Source: Leucobacter sp. G161
GTDB lineage: Bacteria > Actinomycetota > Actinomycetes > Actinomycetales > Microbacteriaceae
Assembly: GCF_001482305.1 (NCBI RefSeq)
Contig: NZ_LOHP01000017.1
Span: 159,629-223,628 of the forward strand
Reading direction: 5' to 3'
DNA length: 64,000 bases
Shown here: positions 7,692 through 16,127 of the stretch, piece by piece
How the letters are laid out: the number at the start of each line of letters is the position of its first letter
Position numbering within the stretch: the first letter of the stretch is position 1
Program-made: the position numbers and the translations under genes
Notes under the pieces: generated by a model
Told to the model about the DNA's origin: nothing
Seen by the model: only the letters and a program-made list of their open reading frames with translations
Database searches by the model: none

Positions 7692-9113
7692 GTGAAGAAC
7701 ATTGTGCTCGGAGTGAGCGGCGGAATCGCCGCCTACAAAGCTGTCGCCCTCGCCCGTCTGCTTGTTGAGGCAGGCCACGAGGTACACATCGTGCCCACCG
7801 CCGACGCGCTGCGCTTCGTCGGGCAGCCGACGTGGGAAGCGATCAGCCGTCACCCGGTGACGACGTCGGTGCACGACGACGTACCCGAAGTGCGGCACGT
7901 TGCCCTCGGGCAGCGCGCCGATCTCGTCGTCGTCGCCCCTGCAACAGCGAACACGCTTGCGCGCATGACAGCTGGCCTTGCCGACGATCTGCTTGGCACG
8001 ACGCTGCTGTCTACGAAGGCGCCTGTGCTTGTGGCGCCTGCGATGCACACGGAGATGTGGCAGCACCCTGCGACGCAGGACAACGTTGCGATCCTCCGTG
8101 CGCGTGGCGTCGCGTTCGTTGGGCCCGAAAGTGGCCGGTTGACCGGTGATGACAGCGGACCAGGCCGTATGAGCGAGCCCGACGACATCTTCGCGCGCGT
8201 GCAGACGATGCTTGAGGGGAGCCGCGCTGCGGGGTCTTCGGCAACTGATGCGGCTCCGGCCGTCGCCCACCCTGGTGAAGTGGCGCCGGGCGATAGCGCG
8301 AGTCAGGAGTGGGCTGCGCAGGTCACCGGACCAGCCCCCGCGGCTCCGCTAGCGGACACTGTTGTTCCGACCGGGGCGATTGACGTCGCCGCCCGCGCAG
8401 CCGGTGATCTCGCAGGAGTGCGGGTGCTTGTGACTGCTGGTGGCACTCGCGAGCCCATCGATCCTGTGCGCTACCTCGGCAATCGTTCGAGTGGCCGCCA
8501 AGGAGTCGCCGTCGCCGCAGCGGCTGCCGACCGTGGCGCGGAGGTCGTGTTGCTCGCGGCCAACATCGATGGAGCCGTGCTTGCAGAGGTAGCTGGAGAT
8601 CCCGCGATCCGGATCGTTCCGGTCGGCACAACAGCCGAACTCGACACGACCGCGCACGCAGCGGCTAAGGGCGCGCGCGTCGTCATCATGGCTGCGGCAG
8701 TAGCCGACTATCGAGTCGCCGACGTCGCCGACCAGAAGATGCGCAAGGAGGACTCCGCGGGGAACGCTCCGACGCTGACGCTGATTGAGAACCCAGACAT
8801 CCTGGTGAGCCTCGTGCGTGACCGAACCGACGGTCAGGTGATTGTCGGATTCGCGGCCGAGACCGTCAACAGTGAGGATGAACTGCTGGAGCGCGGCCGT
8901 CGAAAGCTCGCGCGGAAGGGCGTCGATCTGCTCGCGGTGAATGCAGTCGGGTGGTCTGAAGGGTTCGAAACCGAGCACAACGAGGTTCGCGTGCTCGACA
9001 TGGACGGTGACATCGTCGCTGCCGTGGCAGGGTCTAAGCGTGAGGTTGCTGACGCGCTCCTCGACGCCGTGACCGAAGAACTCGAACCTCCGGAGAGCGC
9101 GCTCGTCGAGTAA
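7692..9113 (+). CDS. coaBC: Bifunctional phosphopantothenoylcysteine decarboxylase/phosphopantothenate-cysteine ligase
   Basis: Catalyses two steps of coenzyme A synthesis: ligation of cysteine to 4'-phosphopantothenate (CoaB) and FMN-dependent decarboxylation (CoaC). 473 residues. The CoaC half has GVSGGIAAYK, PATANTLARM and PAMHTEMW, as in actinobacterial homologues. The CoaB half has TAGGTREPIDPVRYLGNRSSG, AAAVADYR, ENPDIL and GFAAET. The two halves are joined by an Ala/Pro/Ser/Gly-rich linker of about 65 residues (176-242), longer than usual; most homologues are nearer 400-420 residues. The start is GTG at 7692 in the conserved KNIVLGVSGG context; a GAAGAT sequence 6 nt before it suggests a leaderless start. 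Confidence 0.93.
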   Translation: MKNIVLGVSGGIAAYKAVALARLLVEAGHEVHIVPTADALRFVGQPTWEAISRHPVTTSVHDDVPEVRHVALGQRADLVVVAPATANTLARMTAGLADDLLGTTLLSTKAPVLVAPAMHTEMWQHPATQDNVAILRARGVAFVGPESGRLTGDDSGPGRMSEPDDIFARVQTMLEGSRAAGSSATDAAPAVAHPGEVAPGDSASQEWAAQVTGPAPAAPLADTVVPTGAIDVAARAAGDLAGVRVLVTAGGTREPIDPVRYLGNRSSGRQGVAVAAAAADRGAEVVLLAANIDGAVLAEVAGDPAIRIVPVGTTAELDTTAHAAAKGARVVIMAAAVADYRVADVADQKMRKEDSAGNAPTLTLIENPDILVSLVRDRTDGQVIVGFAAETVNSEDELLERGRRKLARKGVDLLAVNAVGWSEGFETEHNEVRVLDMDGDIVAAVAGSKREVADALLDAVTEELEPPESALVE

Positions 9114-9132
9114 CTCCGCGGGCGCAGCGCAA

Positions 9133-9180
9133 CCGCTCTTGCCGGGAGGACACGAAGCGGTGCCCTCCCGGCAAGAGCGG
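9133..9180. terminator. Bidirectional terminator hairpin
   Basis: A perfect 17-bp stem: CCGCTCTTGCCGGGAGG (9133-9149) pairs with 9164-9180 around a 14-nt loop. It lies between the convergent coaBC and the last gene of the zinc operon. Confidence 0.8.
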
Positions 9181-9229
9181 GGATGTTGTGCAAAACGCGA
9201 GACGTGAGGCAGCCTCTGCCAGCGGGCAG

Positions 9230-10462
9230 CTAGCCGAGCGCGACCGCGATTTCGTTGGGCACCGCGTCGAGCTTTGCGGTCGCGACGATCTTGCCCGTCT
9301 GCAGGTTAACCGTGTGCACCGAGCTCGTCGCCGGCTCGGTGACGTACGCGCTGTCGCCATCGGCAACGATTGTCGGATGCGCGTCCTGCCAATTCTCAGG
9401 GCCCGCCCACGGCGCAACGACCGGGAATGACTCGGTAATCGTGCCGGTCTGCGCATCGAGTACGTGGATGGCGCCGTCAGTCGAGAGGATGTAGGCGTTG
9501 CCTCCCGGGCCGCGCACAACGTCGCGGTAGGTGTAGCGGACATGCTCGGGCAGCTCCGCGACGGTGAGCGTTTCTGCTGCGGTGTCGATGAGGCTCACCG
9601 CGTCAAGCAAATAGCCTTCGGCATCGGGATCAGACTTGTAGTCGCCGACGACGATTGGGCTGTCGGCTGTCGCGAACGCGTTACCGATACGCCCGAATGC
9701 ATCGGGCGAGGCGAGCTTCGTAAACGCTCCGTCCTTGTACAGCAGCGCCCCGTCCTCGCAGCCGAACACGGCGACCTCGGCCTGTGCGGTGCCCTCGCCG
9801 TGGATGCCCGGGCACTCCGCCGATACGGCGTGCTCGTGCCAGTGATCGTCGTGCGGGGCAAGTGCGGCAGCGCCGGTGCGCGCGTCTGCGGTGCCGACGG
9901 TCGTGAGCAGTGTGCCATCCGCGAGCAGGATCGAGACGCCGTGGTGCGGTGCCGCGGCCTCGTAGCCGCGCGTTTCGGGCGCGGTGGCGCCGTCCGTGAG
10001 GAGCGCGTCGCTTCCCATGATGGTGGTGAGGCCGGTGCCGTCGTCGAAGAGCACGGTTGCGCCGTCGTGGCGCACGACGTGGCCAGCTGCAGTGGCGGGG
10101 AAGATGAGGCCGGTGAACTCGGCCGTCGTCGAATCGAGCACCTCGAAGCCCTTCGATGTGGTCACCAGCAGGTGTGTCCCGTCGCCGAAGGCATTGAGTC
10201 GGGCAAACTCCTCTGTCGGCAGTGAACCGGTGACCTCGAGCTCACCGTGCTCGGGGTCGCTGGCGAGCACGGTGATGCCGCCGGGCGTTGATACTGCGAG
10301 CTGGGTGCCGTGCGCGTGGCCAGCGTGACCGTCGGGCTGCGCGGCGTCGCCGGGGGCGGCGGTGGTGCTGCAGGCGCTCAGGAGCGCGACTCCGAGGGAT
10401 GCCGCCGCGGCCGCGGCGATCCGGGGGCCGCGTACCTTCGTGGACCGAGTGGGGTGTTTCAT
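9230..10462 (-). CDS. aztD: AztD-like periplasmic/surface zinc metallochaperone lipoprotein (copy 1)
   Basis: A secreted lipoprotein of 410 residues with a lipobox ending at Cys31 (LLSAC). A His-rich segment follows (HAGHAHG), then a repetitive beta-propeller-like body with TTVGTADA and HVLDAQTGTI units and a central HDDHWHEHAVSAEC loop. This resembles AztD, which hands zinc to the AztC binding protein. The ATG at 10462 has an AAAGGAA site. It is the last gene of the minus-strand operon aztB-aztD2-aztC-aztD1, 50 bp after aztC. Its paralogue lies two genes upstream. Zinc binding is inferred from histidines and context. Confidence 0.82.
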   Translation of the reverse strand: MKHPTRSTKVRGPRIAAAAAASLGVALLSACSTTAAPGDAAQPDGHAGHAHGTQLAVSTPGGITVLASDPEHGELEVTGSLPTEEFARLNAFGDGTHLLVTTSKGFEVLDSTTAEFTGLIFPATAAGHVVRHDGATVLFDDGTGLTTIMGSDALLTDGATAPETRGYEAAAPHHGVSILLADGTLLTTVGTADARTGAAALAPHDDHWHEHAVSAECPGIHGEGTAQAEVAVFGCEDGALLYKDGAFTKLASPDAFGRIGNAFATADSPIVVGDYKSDPDAEGYLLDAVSLIDTAAETLTVAELPEHVRYTYRDVVRGPGGNAYILSTDGAIHVLDAQTGTITESFPVVAPWAGPENWQDAHPTIVADGDSAYVTEPATSSVHTVNLQTGKIVATAKLDAVPNEIAVALG

Positions 10463-10512
10463 GGTGTTCCTTTGCTGTTGGTGCGGATATGGATTGTGGT
10501 GTGTGGTGAGCC

Positions 10513-11496
10513 TCAGCTGGTGAGGCCCGTGACGATCCGCTCGGTGTTCGTGCGGATCATCTCGACGTAACTGGCCGCGCCGCCGCCAAGTTCAGAGAGG
10601 GATTCGGTGAACAGTGCGGTGACGCGCACGTCGAGGCCGGCCTCATCCGCGAGTACTCGCATGAGCCGGTCAGGCGATGACGACTCGGCGAAGATCGTCG
10701 GGACGCCCGCCTCAGTGATCGTCGTGACGAGGGCGCTGAGGTCTGCCGCGCTAGGTGCCGCGAGCGTCGTGCCTCCCGGGACAGCGGTTCCGAGTACCCG
10801 GAAGTCATAGCGTTCCGCGAAGTAGCCGAACACGTGGTGGTTGGTGACGAGCGCGCGGCGCGCTGGCGGGATGCTTGCGAGTTCGCCCTCGACGAATCCG
10901 TCAAGCGTGGTGAGCGTGGTTTCGAACGCGCGACCGCGGCCCGCTACCGCGTCGCGCTCGGTTGCGTCGAAACCAGGGAGCTGCGTGAGCGTGCTTGTGA
11001 GGGCCGCAGCGACAGCGATCATCTGCTGCGGGTCGGTCCAGAAGTGGGGATCGGGGGTGGGGGTAGCCGCGATCCCTGCAGCATCGTCTGCTGCATACTC
11101 GAGCACGGCAACGTAGTCGCCAGCTATGAAATGCGCGCCGCCTGCGTGTGCGACGCGATCCAGATGACGCTGCAGGCCCTCCTCTAGGCCGAGACCGTTC
11201 GACACGAGCAGATCAGCGCGATCCATCGCCGCCGCCTGCTGCGCCGAGATCTCGAACGAGTGCGGGTCGGCGTTGGGCTGCATGAGTGTCGTTACCTCCG
11301 CGCTGTCTCCAACGATCTCGGAAACAACGTCACCCAGAATGTTGGTGGTCACGACGATCTGCGGCGTCGAACTGGTGCCGCTACCGGAACTCGCCGGGGC
11401 GGCGGAGCAGCCGCCAAGGCCGAGCGCAAGCAGCATTCCCGCTGCCACCGCGGCGCGAACCACGGCGCTCGCGTGCGGGCTGCGGCGCGGGCTCAC
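10513..11496 (-). CDS. aztC: Zinc ABC transporter substrate-binding lipoprotein, ZnuA/AztC-like
   Basis: A cluster A-I metal-binding protein of 327 residues with a lipobox at Cys30 (LGLGGC). The metal site is visible as His in DPHSFEIS, His in PDPHFWTD, His in VTNHHVFGYFAERYDF, and an acidic ligand near IFAESSSPDR. There is no long His-rich loop of the ZnuA type, as expected for AztC, which receives metal from AztD. The start GTG overlaps the stop of the preceding gene by 4 nt (GTGA), implying translational coupling. It would deliver zinc to the AztB permease. Confidence 0.88.
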   Translation of the reverse strand: MSPRRSPHASAVVRAAVAAGMLLALGLGGCSAAPASSGSGTSSTPQIVVTTNILGDVVSEIVGDSAEVTTLMQPNADPHSFEISAQQAAAMDRADLLVSNGLGLEEGLQRHLDRVAHAGGAHFIAGDYVAVLEYAADDAAGIAATPTPDPHFWTDPQQMIAVAAALTSTLTQLPGFDATERDAVAGRGRAFETTLTTLDGFVEGELASIPPARRALVTNHHVFGYFAERYDFRVLGTAVPGGTTLAAPSAADLSALVTTITEAGVPTIFAESSSPDRLMRVLADEAGLDVRVTALFTESLSELGGGAASYVEMIRTNTERIVTGLTS

Positions 11497-12752
11497 CGGC
11501 CGACCTCTGCAACAAAGACCGGTGCGACCGCAGGCTGCAGCTCCCGCGCGATCCGCGCGCCGTCTGCAACGTCGATCTCGTAGACGACTCCGCTCGCCGG
11601 GGCGTTGAGATATGTACGGTTCGCGTCGACAGTCAGGCTCACACGCTCGAGTCCCGCATCCGTGAGATCCTCACCTGTGAGGAGCGGGGCAGTGGCCGCA
11701 ACTTCGTCGCTGCCACGGAACACGACCACCCGGCCGGCAGTATCGACGGCAACGATGTGCCCTGCGTCGTCCCCGACTGCTGCAGCTGCCGCGAGCGGAG
11801 CCGAACTGGGAATCCACGTCCAAGCGCGGGCACGCACCTCGAACAGCCACACCCCGTGCTCGCCGTCGGCGGTGACGCCGGGGCCGGCGAGCGTCGGCCG
11901 GCCCTTGCGGCCGTCGAGTGCTGCTGGCGCTGCGCTAGCCCCGTTGGGCAGTGGCGCGGGGGAGAGCGCCACCGAGCCGCCGTCGTCGGTGCCGACGACG
12001 GCGCCACCCGCGCACAACACCACGAGGCCAGCCCGTGTTGAGGTGGCGCCACGTGGCGCATCACACGGGGCTGTCGTGTCACTCGCTCCGCCTGCGTCGT
12101 CGAGCACGCGGAGCTGCGTCCCGTCGGAGCCTGCGATGGCCTCTGAAACCACGGCCCCGTCGCCAATCGGGGCGAGGATACCGAAGTGTGGAGTGACAGC
12201 GACCCTGAACCGTTCAGTGAGCGTGCCTGCCGCGAGCGCCGTGTTGTCGAGCAGCACCGCTTCGCCAGAGCCCGCGAAGAAGACGCCGGTGGCTCCGGCG
12301 GTCGAGAGTGGGCCACCGGTCACGCGTGCTGCCCCGTCGCCCGGCACGATGCCGAGCTGCGTCGGCTCTGCGCTGTAGAAGTGGAAGTGGTCGCCGTGGT
12401 CCCACGTCCACGCGCCGCTGTCGGTCACGGACAACCCAGCGCCCGAGTCGCCGAAGACGTAGCGACCGTCGGTGGAGAGCCGCGCGGGCACCGGGATCGG
12501 ATCGAGCGTGCGCTCGCCGCCATCGAGCAGATCGAGCAACCCGACGGCGCCCGTGTCGTCGACAGTGAGGAGTTTGAGCTGCGGCTCGGCTTCTTCGGTC
12601 GCGCCGGTGATCTCGCCGTGGCCGGGGGAATCGTCCGCGGGCGCAGCGTGCGCGTGCGGTGCTTGATCGGTAGTCGATGGCGAGGAGCAGGCGACGAGTG
12701 CGAGCGGGAGCGCGATGCCGCAGGTGAGTGCGAGGATGAGGTGTCGGTTCAT
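11493..12752 (-). CDS. AztD-like zinc metallochaperone lipoprotein (copy 2)
   Basis: A lipoprotein of 419 residues (lipobox Cys22, ALVACSS), with HAHAAPADDSPGHGE directly after the anchor and an internal HGDHFHFYSAEP loop equivalent in place to the HDDHWHEHA loop of the other copy. The remainder is a propeller-like series of short strands (ADGEHGVWLFEV, VAVDTAGRVVVFRG). It starts at ATG 12752, 11 nt after the stop of the aztB permease; longer in-frame extensions to 13205 run antisense through aztB and are rejected. Two AztD-like genes in one operon is unusual; the copies are diverged rather than recent duplicates. Confidence 0.78.
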   Translation of the reverse strand: MNRHLILALTCGIALPLALVACSSPSTTDQAPHAHAAPADDSPGHGEITGATEEAEPQLKLLTVDDTGAVGLLDLLDGGERTLDPIPVPARLSTDGRYVFGDSGAGLSVTDSGAWTWDHGDHFHFYSAEPTQLGIVPGDGAARVTGGPLSTAGATGVFFAGSGEAVLLDNTALAAGTLTERFRVAVTPHFGILAPIGDGAVVSEAIAGSDGTQLRVLDDAGGASDTTAPCDAPRGATSTRAGLVVLCAGGAVVGTDDGGSVALSPAPLPNGASAAPAALDGRKGRPTLAGPGVTADGEHGVWLFEVRARAWTWIPSSAPLAAAAAVGDDAGHIVAVDTAGRVVVFRGSDEVAATAPLLTGEDLTDAGLERVSLTVDANRTYLNAPASGVVYEIDVADGARIARELQPAVAPVFVAEVGR

Positions 12753-12763
12753 GGGGTGCTTTC

Positions 12764-13609
12764 TCAGGCTGGTGATGGGGCTGGGATGCGGCGGAGCACG
12801 GTGAGGCCGGCTAGGCACAGGTGTGAGAGGGCGGCGACAGCGACTGCGCTCGCCGCGATCGACGAACCGGCAGCCGTGCCAGCGAGCCAGGACACCGCGA
12901 GCCCGGCAGCGACGGCGGCGATCCCGAGCAGCGCCGCGATGAGCATGCGGCCAGGGATGCGGGCGCTCCACGGCTGCGCTGCCACGGCGGGGCCGAGTAG
13001 GAGCGCTACGACAAGGAGCGTGCCGACGGCCTGCGCGGAAGCGACGACTGCGAGCGTGACGAGCCCGACCAGCATCGCTTGCGCGAGCCGGGGGCGGTAG
13101 CCGAGCGTGTGCGCGGTGCGCCTGTCGAAGGCGAGCGCGACGAACGCGCGGTGGCACACCGCAGCGCAGCTCGCAGCAACGACGGCGACTACGGTGAGGA
13201 TCCAAACGTCGGCCGTTGAGATTGCCAGAATGTCACCGAAGAGCAGCGCGGAGGCGTCGGTCGCGAAGTTTCCGGAGTACGAAATGATGATCACGCCTGT
13301 CGCGAGCATCGCGACGAACAGCAGGCCGATGCTCGTGTCGTAGGAGAGTTTCCCGCGGCGTTGGAGGGCGGCGATGAGCGCGCTCATGGTGACGGCGGAG
13401 ACGGCTCCACCGACGATCGGGGGGATCCCGGCGAGCGTCGCGATGGCCACTCCCGGGAGCATGCCGTGGCCGATTGCCTCGCCGAGAAACGCCATGCCGC
13501 GGATGACGACCCAGCTGCCGACGACGCCGCAGACGGCGGCGACGAGGCTGCCGCCGAGCAGAGCCCTGGCGAAGAAGGCCGAGTCGAGGGCGTCGAGTAT
13601 CCAGTGCAT
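12764..13609 (-). CDS. aztB: Zinc ABC transporter permease, ZnuB/AztB family
   Basis: An integral-membrane permease of 281 residues of the ABC-3 family, with about eight hydrophobic segments and family signatures GSWVVIRGMAFLGEAIGHGMLPGVA and TLLVVALLLGPAVAA. First gene of the minus-strand zinc operon. I choose ATG at 13609 (MHWILDAL), because a TAATGT box lies 8 nt upstream and the N-terminus then matches the usual length; ATG at 13621 would add MFLS. The promoter is shared, divergently, with the aztA gene across the Zur-like box. Confidence 0.88.
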   Translation of the reverse strand: MHWILDALDSAFFARALLGGSLVAAVCGVVGSWVVIRGMAFLGEAIGHGMLPGVAIATLAGIPPIVGGAVSAVTMSALIAALQRRGKLSYDTSIGLLFVAMLATGVIIISYSGNFATDASALLFGDILAISTADVWILTVVAVVAASCAAVCHRAFVALAFDRRTAHTLGYRPRLAQAMLVGLVTLAVVASAQAVGTLLVVALLLGPAVAAQPWSARIPGRMLIAALLGIAAVAAGLAVSWLAGTAAGSSIAASAVAVAALSHLCLAGLTVLRRIPAPSPA

Positions 13610-13627
13610 GGAAAGGAACATTACAGA

Positions 13628-13650
13628 TAATGAAAACCATTCTCAACATG
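13628..13650. promoter_or_regulatory. Zur-like operator in a divergent zinc promoter
   Basis: The core TGAAAACCATTCTCA at 13631-13645 closely resembles the actinobacterial Zur box (from memory TGAAAATNATTTTCA). It sits between two outward-facing -10 boxes: TAGATT (13652-13657) for aztA and TAATGT (13623-13618, minus strand) for aztB. Zinc-bound Zur could therefore block both promoters from one site. Confidence 0.8.
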
Positions 13651-13664
13651 CTAGATTGATGAAC

Positions 13665-14309
13665 ATGCACCCTCCTGCTCCGCTGCGCGCCAGCGCTCTC
13701 TACTATGCGTACGGCCCCGTTCCCGTGCTTTTAGGCGTCGACATCGAGATCCCCGCCGGGCGTGTCACCGCCATCGCTGGGCCGAACGGCGCAGGAAAGT
13801 CGACGCTGCTCGAACTCCTTGCCGGCGTCCAAAAGCCCGGGGCAGGCAGCATTGAGCGCCCCGCCTCCGTCGCGCTCGTTGTGCAGCGCCCGGACGCCCC
13901 CGCACAGCTGCCGCTCACGGCGGGCGATGTCGTTGGGTTGGGGGTAGCTCGCGCACATGGTTCCCGCTGGGGCGCTCGCGGGTTGCGCGCAGCCCGCACC
14001 GCTGCCGCCCTCGACCGCGTTGGAGCGCTCGAGCTCGCCGGCCTCCCGTTCGCGAGTCTGTCGGGCGGACAACGGCAGCGGGTGTGCATCGCGCAGGGAA
14101 TCGCGGTCGGTGCGCCGGTGCTGCTCCTCGACGAGCCGGCCGCCGGTCTCGACGCCGAGAGCCGGGAGCGCACGAGGCAGATCCTCGCCGCCGAAGCGGC
14201 ACGCGGCGTCGCCGTCGCGAGCGTCACACACGACGCAGAGGATCTTGCCGCAGCAGACCGTACCGTGTGGCTCGAGCGAGGCACCGCGCGGCTCGAGACT
14301 GCCGGGTGA
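13665..14309 (+). CDS. aztA: Zinc ABC transporter ATP-binding protein, ZnuC/AztA family
   Basis: An ABC ATPase of 214 residues. Walker A is GPNGAGKST, the signature is LSGGQRQRVCIAQG, and Walker B is VLLLDEPAAGLD, followed by the H-loop VTHDAED. It would power the AztB permease although encoded on the opposite strand, sharing the divergent promoter. ATG at 13665 lies 7 nt after TAGATT, so the transcript is probably leaderless; ATG at 13659 is possible but only 1 nt from the box. It is followed with a 1-nt overlap by the PF03773 permease gene. Confidence 0.9.
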   Translation: MHPPAPLRASALYYAYGPVPVLLGVDIEIPAGRVTAIAGPNGAGKSTLLELLAGVQKPGAGSIERPASVALVVQRPDAPAQLPLTAGDVVGLGVARAHGSRWGARGLRAARTAAALDRVGALELAGLPFASLSGGQRQRVCIAQGIAVGAPVLLLDEPAAGLDAESRERTRQILAAEAARGVAVASVTHDAEDLAAADRTVWLERGTARLETAG

Positions 14310-15331
14310 TGCGAGAGAACGCGGTGATGGCAGACGCCGCAGCCAGTTCCACACGCCGGCGCGCGCTCCTCGTTCCCGTCGCGGCTGTCGCGCTCATGCT
14401 CTGCGCGCTCGCGATCCGCGCGCTGCAGCACGACGCGAGCGTCGAACTCGCTGCCCCGCTTCGCGACTTCGTAACGCTCGCGCTCGCGGTCTTCGTCGAG
14501 TCCCTGCCGTTTGTGATCCTCGGCACGCTGCTCTCGGTGCTCCTGCAAATCTGGATCCCAGCGCACTGGCTCGACCGTGCCCTGCCGCGCCGCCCAGTCC
14601 TGCGCCGAGCGACGCTGTCGCTGCTCGGCGTCGTCCTCCCGGTGTGCGAGTGCGGCAACGTGCCGCTCGCGCGCGGCCTCCTCGCCCGTGGCTTCACCCC
14701 GGGCGAGGCCGTGACCTTCCTGCTTGCTGCACCCGTCCTTAACCCCGTCACGATCCTCACCACCTACCATGCCTTCGGGTGGGACTCCGGCATTCTCGTT
14801 GCGCGCGTGCTCGGCGGCTTCGTCATCGCGAACCTGCTCGGCTGGTGGCTCTCCGGCCATCCACGGCCCGAGACCCTGCTCACCCCGCGCTTCCGCGCGA
14901 GCTGCGCCCACGCCCACGAGGACACGGGTGGGAGGGGACCGCGAAGCGCAACCGCGATCGTGTCAGAGATGGCACTCCTGCTGCCCGCGCTCGCGGTGGG
15001 CTCCGCGCTCGCGGGCGCGGTGCAGGTGGGGGTGCCTCGCGGCGTACTCATTGCGCTCGGCGGCCACCCGGTGTGGTCGGTGCTCGCGCTGCTCGCGCTT
15101 GCGTTTGTTGTGTCAATCTGCTCGAACGTCGACGCCTTCTTCGTGCTGTCGCTCAGCTCAAGCTTTTTGCCGGGCAGTATCGTCGCGTTTTTGTTGTTCG
15201 GGGCGATGACCGACCTGAAAATGGTCGCGCTGCTGCGCACGACCTTCACGAGCCGCACAATCGTGCTGCTCGTGCTGCTGACGGCCGGGCTGAGCGCCGC
15301 GATCGGGTGGGGAGTGAACCTTGTCACCTGA
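14309..15331 (+). CDS. Putative permease of the PF03773 (DUF318) family
   Basis: A membrane protein of 340 residues with about eight to ten hydrophobic segments. It has the family's VLPVCECGNVPLARGLL and AAPVLNPVTILTTYHAFGW motifs, and the paired VSICSNVDAFFVLSL motif in the second half. The conserved cysteines in CECGN and CSN may bind metal or thiol ligands. The start ATG overlaps the aztA stop (TGATG); ATG at 14327 is an alternative. Related YraQ/ArsP-type proteins include organoarsenical exporters, but position behind aztA and before DUF1980 points to metal homeostasis (inference). Confidence 0.8.
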   Translation: MRENAVMADAAASSTRRRALLVPVAAVALMLCALAIRALQHDASVELAAPLRDFVTLALAVFVESLPFVILGTLLSVLLQIWIPAHWLDRALPRRPVLRRATLSLLGVVLPVCECGNVPLARGLLARGFTPGEAVTFLLAAPVLNPVTILTTYHAFGWDSGILVARVLGGFVIANLLGWWLSGHPRPETLLTPRFRASCAHAHEDTGGRGPRSATAIVSEMALLLPALAVGSALAGAVQVGVPRGVLIALGGHPVWSVLALLALAFVVSICSNVDAFFVLSLSSSFLPGSIVAFLLFGAMTDLKMVALLRTTFTSRTIVLLVLLTAGLSAAIGWGVNLVT

Positions 15332-16127
15332 GTTCTGGCGGCGGCACTGGCCGGGTATCGCCCTGGGTTCGCTTGGTGTCGCGGCAATCATCTCGCTCGG
15401 GCTCGCCGGCCGCCTCAGCTGGTATGTGCACCCGCGCTACGAGGCGTTCACGCTCGCGATGGCCGGCCTCGGTGCGGTTGGCCTCGTCGGCTCCCTCGCC
15501 GTGCTTGCGCTGCGCGGCGGTGTGGATCACGGCGCGAATCCGGCCGGTGCGGAAGATGTGCGCCCTGTGTCGTCCTCCGCGGCCCGGCGTTTGCGCACGG
15601 TGGCAAGCGGCGCGCTCGTTGCGGCGGCGTTCGGCTGCCTGGCTCTGCTGCCCCCTGCGACGCTCTCGGCTGCGAGTACGGCGCAGCGGCCGCTGTCGAG
15701 CGATTCGGGAGCCGGCCTCGGCGCCGCGGGCCAACTCGACGCCAGCGCGGCCGTTCCAAGCGCCGACGGCGTGCCAGACACTGAGCGCTCGATGCGCGAC
15801 TGGTCGCTCTTGTTGCGCCAGCACGATGCGAGCTTGCTCACCGCGCGGAGCGCGCGCGTGCTCGGGTTCGTGACCGCCGACGCTGACGATCCTCAATCCA
15901 CCTTTATCGTGACCCGATTTGTCGTCACCTGTTGCGCCGTCGATGCGCAACCCATCGGGGTCCCGGTCTACCTGCCAGATTGGCAGAGTGAGCTGCGTGT
16001 CGACGATTGGGTCGAAGTCGAGGGGGTTTTCACCGAGAACCCGAGTGTTGTCAGCGCGTGGCCCGCCGCAGTGCTGCCGAGCTCGGTTGAGCAGGTCGCA
16101 CAGCCAAAGGATCCCTATGTCAGCTAA
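15321..16127 (+). CDS. TIGR03943/DUF1980-family partner of the PF03773 permease
   Basis: A protein of 268 residues with two N-terminal membrane segments, a third near residue 95, and a C-terminal soluble domain holding the family motif FIVTRFVVTCCAVDAQPIGVPV, with adjacent cysteines, then WVEVEGVF. It starts at TTG 15321, overlapping the permease by 11 nt, with a GGGGAG ribosome site 7 nt upstream. These two families are regularly encoded side by side (YcgQ/YcgR-like in Bacillus). The Cys-Cys motif outside the membrane could bind metal; the transported species is not established. Confidence 0.8.
   Translation: MSPEFWRRHWPGIALGSLGVAAIISLGLAGRLSWYVHPRYEAFTLAMAGLGAVGLVGSLAVLALRGGVDHGANPAGAEDVRPVSSSAARRLRTVASGALVAAAFGCLALLPPATLSAASTAQRPLSSDSGAGLGAAGQLDASAAVPSADGVPDTERSMRDWSLLLRQHDASLLTARSARVLGFVTADADDPQSTFIVTRFVVTCCAVDAQPIGVPVYLPDWQSELRVDDWVEVEGVFTENPSVVSAWPAAVLPSSVEQVAQPKDPYVS

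Noticed and set aside
11493..13205. A 570-residue version of the second AztD-like protein
   Set aside because: The extra N-terminus is antisense-like Arg-rich sequence within aztB; the true start at 12752 has a signal peptide and lipobox.
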